A stretch of DNA of 64,000 nucleotides from Bradyrhizobium sp. 21 (GTDB taxonomy: Bacteria > Pseudomonadota > Alphaproteobacteria > Rhizobiales > Xanthobacteraceae). Shown here piece by piece: positions 62,105 through 64,000 of this stretch; within the stretch, counting starts at the first letter, position 1, and each line of letters begins with the position of its first letter. The position numbers and the translations under genes are program-made. The DNA lies in the NCBI RefSeq assembly GCF_023073335.1, contig NZ_JADPJG010000015.1, positions 401,200 through 465,199 of the forward strand, in the 5' to 3' direction. A model generated the notes under the pieces. It did not search any database, had not been told where the DNA came from, and saw only the letters and a list, made by a program, of their open reading frames with translations.

Positions 62105-62182
62105 ATAATCGTTTTCGAGAAAGCGAAGGAGCTATGGCCCCCGCCCTTCGTCGAACACGGGCCTTCAGGAGAGGAGACGTCA

Positions 62183-63382
62183 ATGTCGAGATCGTTGAGA
62201 GCGTTCGGCCTTACTATGGGCGCAGTCGCGCTCACCTGTCTGCCGGCCGCGGCGCAAACCAAGGTTACGAATGAGGGTATCTCGGCATCCGAGATCGTCA
62301 TCGGAACTCATCAGGATCTGTCCGGACCGATCAAGGTCTGGGGCGTGCCTGTTTCCAACGGCATGAAGATGGCGGTCGAGGAGATCAACGCCGCCGGCGG
62401 CATTCATGGACGCAAGATCAGGATGATCCTCGAGGATAACGGCTACGATCCGAAGAAGGGCGTTCTGGCCTCGCAGAAGATGGTCGAGCGCGACAAGATA
62501 TTCGTCATGATCGGCTCGATGGGATCGGCGCCGACGCTCGCCGCCCAGGACATTCTGTTCGATGCCGGCGTGCTCCAGCTCTTCCCGCTGACGGCGGCCG
62601 AGTTCACCTTCAAGTTCGACCCGGCCAAGCCGCAGGAGCGTCTGAAGTTCAACAACCTGTTGCCCTACGTCGAGAGCACGCGCGCCGCGCTGAAATACAT
62701 GGTGGAGTGGAAGAATTTTGCGAAGCCCTGCATCATGCATCAGGACGACGAGTACGGGAAGAACGTGCTCGACGGCTTCACCCAGCAATTGACGGCCATG
62801 AAGCTGCAGCCGGCGTCGGTGACGAGCTACAAGCGCGGAGCTTCCGACTTCAGCGCGCAGATCGCCAAGATGAAGTCCGACGGCTGCGACCTCGTCGTTC
62901 TCGGCACCGTGATCCGGGAAACCATCGGCGCCATGACGGAAGCGAAGAAGCTCGGCTGGGACGTCACCTTCCTGGGGGCGACGCCAACCAACGTGCTGGA
63001 AGTGCCGGCGCTCGGCAAGGACGCCGTCGAGGGCCTCTATGCAGCGAGCGGCTTCGAAATCCCCTACGAGGACACAGCCAAGGGCAAGGTCCACGACTGG
63101 CTCATCAACTACAAGAAGATGTTCAACACCGACGCCAACACCCAGGCGATCATCGGCTACAATGCGGTGACGACGTTTGCGTTCTACGCCAACAAGGCGG
63201 GCAAGGATCTGACCGGCCAGAAGATGCTGGACTCGCTGGAGTCGGGCGACAAGTTCCTCGACATCTTCAACTCGCCGCCGACCAAGTTCTCCAAGACCGA
63301 CCACCTCGCCAACACCATCACCCAGGTGCAGCAGGTCAAGGGCGGCCGCTGGGTTCTGGTGAAGGACAATCTGATGTTTTGA
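62183..63382 (+). CDS. Branched-chain-type ABC transporter periplasmic binding protein
   Basis: This 399-residue family-4 (LivJ-like) binding protein has a signal peptide (FGLTMGAVALTCLPAAA-Q), then ISASEIVIGTHQDLSGPIKVWG, EEINAAGGIHGRKIRMILEDNGYDPKKGV and IMHQDDEYGKNVLDGF. It belongs with the LivHMGF genes 2.1-5.6 kb upstream. The ligand is not identified; the acyl-CoA ligase next door suggests a carboxylic acid rather than a branched-chain amino acid. Confidence 0.92.
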   Translation: MSRSLRAFGLTMGAVALTCLPAAAQTKVTNEGISASEIVIGTHQDLSGPIKVWGVPVSNGMKMAVEEINAAGGIHGRKIRMILEDNGYDPKKGVLASQKMVERDKIFVMIGSMGSAPTLAAQDILFDAGVLQLFPLTAAEFTFKFDPAKPQERLKFNNLLPYVESTRAALKYMVEWKNFAKPCIMHQDDEYGKNVLDGFTQQLTAMKLQPASVTSYKRGASDFSAQIAKMKSDGCDLVVLGTVIRETIGAMTEAKKLGWDVTFLGATPTNVLEVPALGKDAVEGLYAASGFEIPYEDTAKGKVHDWLINYKKMFNTDANTQAIIGYNAVTTFAFYANKAGKDLTGQKMLDSLESGDKFLDIFNSPPTKFSKTDHLANTITQVQQVKGGRWVLVKDNLMF

Positions 63383-63389
63383 TTTTTCC

Positions 63390-63565
63390 GCCTCTCCCCG
63401 CGCGCGGGGAGAGGCCAGAATTTGCGCCAGCAAATTCCGGCCGAGAGGCGGTCTCCGCGAGTCCGTCTTCTCGCCGTCTTTGCGGAAGCACCCCCCCACC
63501 TCGACCCTCTCAGCGCGAGCAAAGCTCGTCGCGGCCCCGTAAGAACGGGGCGAGGGAGAGGGGGA
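63390..63565. repeat. Palindromic repeat region after the binding-protein gene
   Basis: A perfect 26-bp palindrome (63390-63415) lies 8 bp after the binding-protein stop and may also serve as its terminator. It is followed by C/G-rich inverted pieces (CTCGTCGCGGCCCC, CGGGGCGAGGGAGAGGGG) up to about 63565, similar in style to the element at 40036-40178. Confidence 0.65.
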
Positions 63566-63570
63566 AGCCC

Positions 63571-63999
63571 TTACGACCCTCCGCCCGCGGTGCCGGAATT
63601 CACCGGGGCCAGTTCGTCTTCCCGGCAGCGCCAGCCGTCGGCGGCTTTCACGAAGGCAAAGGTCCGCTGGATTCTCAGGCGGCGCGTGACGTTGAAGGCT
63701 TCTCCGGAGCGCTCCTTGTTGCCGGCGCTCGGCTGCGGACGGCCCGTCCTGGAATCCCAGCAGGTGCCGGTACAGGTGGTGGCGACCTTGCTGCAGGTGG
63801 CGAAAGGCGCCAGCACGACCATCTCGATCTCGCCGGTGACCTGCGCCTCCTGATCGATCACCTGGCTGTCGAGCGCGTAGACGCGGTTGATGCGGAGGAA
63901 ATTGCCGCAGGAATTGGCGGCGTGAATCCGCGCCGCGCAGAAGTCGACGGCGTCGGAGTCGGGCAGGCGGGCCGCAACCTGCCGGCCGAACACTTTCTT
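63571..63999 (-). CDS. Hypothetical protein, 3' part
   Basis: The open frame runs from the window edge to a stop at 63571 (at least 142 residues) and probably continues upstream beyond 64000; GTG at 63993 is the first possible start seen. It has many cysteines (FCAARIHAANSCGNFLRINRVY, ATCSKVATTCTGTCWD, GWRCREDEL) and ARIHAANSCGNF suggests a soluble exported domain. No family recognised. Confidence 0.6.
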   Translation of the reverse strand, partial: KKVFGRQVAARLPDSDAVDFCAARIHAANSCGNFLRINRVYALDSQVIDQEAQVTGEIEMVVLAPFATCSKVATTCTGTCWDSRTGRPQPSAGNKERSGEAFNVTRRLRIQRTFAFVKAADGWRCREDELAPVNSGTAGGGS

Positions 64000-64000
64000 T

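Overview
The window looks like a chromosomal segment of a Bradyrhizobium-type alphaproteobacterium. DNA is GC-rich throughout. The 5-aminolevulinate synthase matches the Bradyrhizobium HemA sequence as I remember it almost throughout, the F-type ATP synthase operon has the order atpI-atpB-atpE-atpF'-atpF, and the intergenic palindromic repeats are of the kind common in this genus. No tRNA, rRNA, CRISPR array, phage or complete insertion sequence was seen.

Layout. 1-2.5 kb: end of a cytochrome aa3 oxidase cluster (ctaG fragment, ctaE, DUF983 protein, SURF1). 2.6-5.0 kb: an NTF2-like protein and a divergent histidine kinase / NarL-type regulator pair. 5.0-5.6 kb: a gene-free stretch ending in a strong terminator, possibly a small RNA gene. 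5.6-9.8 kb: thrC, an M16 protease, a RimJ-like acetyltransferase and an exported protein. 9.9-12.7 kb: the ATP synthase Fo operon on the minus strand with a plausible promoter. 13-16 kb: a lipoprotein-like gene, yjbQ and an MHS-family transporter. 16.2-23.6 kb: a LuxR-type response regulator and a large sodium-solute-symporter/PAS/hybrid histidine kinase that together resemble the CrbR/CrbS (ErdR/MxtR) acetate-control pair. They are separated by atypical DNA: an orphan HExxH protein, a degenerate Bradyrhizobium-type repeat, an ohr remnant and a Tat-exported hydrolase. 23.7-30 kb: hemA with a perfect FNR/FixK-type palindrome upstream, a HEAT-repeat protein, a metallo-beta-lactamase-fold hydrolase, a chemoreceptor and an outer-membrane beta-barrel protein. 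30-36.4 kb: accessory DNA with RidA and a divergent ArsR-type regulator sharing a palindromic operator candidate, a decayed auxin-efflux-carrier gene, an MFS/spermidine-synthase-like fusion, two copies of a 96-residue secreted protein with their leaders, and small conserved genes. 36.5-41.8 kb: a dipeptide/oligopeptide ABC importer. 42.2-46.9 kb: two paralogous winged-helix/TPR regulators enclosing an MddA-like methanethiol methyltransferase and a GFA-family protein. 47-54 kb: metabolic enzymes (fumarase-superfamily lyase, M29 aminopeptidase, cupin, amidohydrolase, MBL hydrolase). 54-56.4 kb: an ABC-2-type exporter. 56.6-63.4 kb: a complete LivHMGF-type importer with an acyl-CoA ligase and a periplasmic binding protein. 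63.6 kb to the end: the 3' part of a minus-strand gene.

The strongest points for follow-up are the regulated hemA promoter, the interrupted Crb-like two-component pair with a degraded ohr gene beside it, the duplicated small secreted protein with a conserved leader, the ridA/ArsR operator, and the paired regulators around mddA with a 22-bp direct repeat upstream of one of them. Gene starts and domains were read from the sequence. Family assignments rest on recalled family features, not on database searches.
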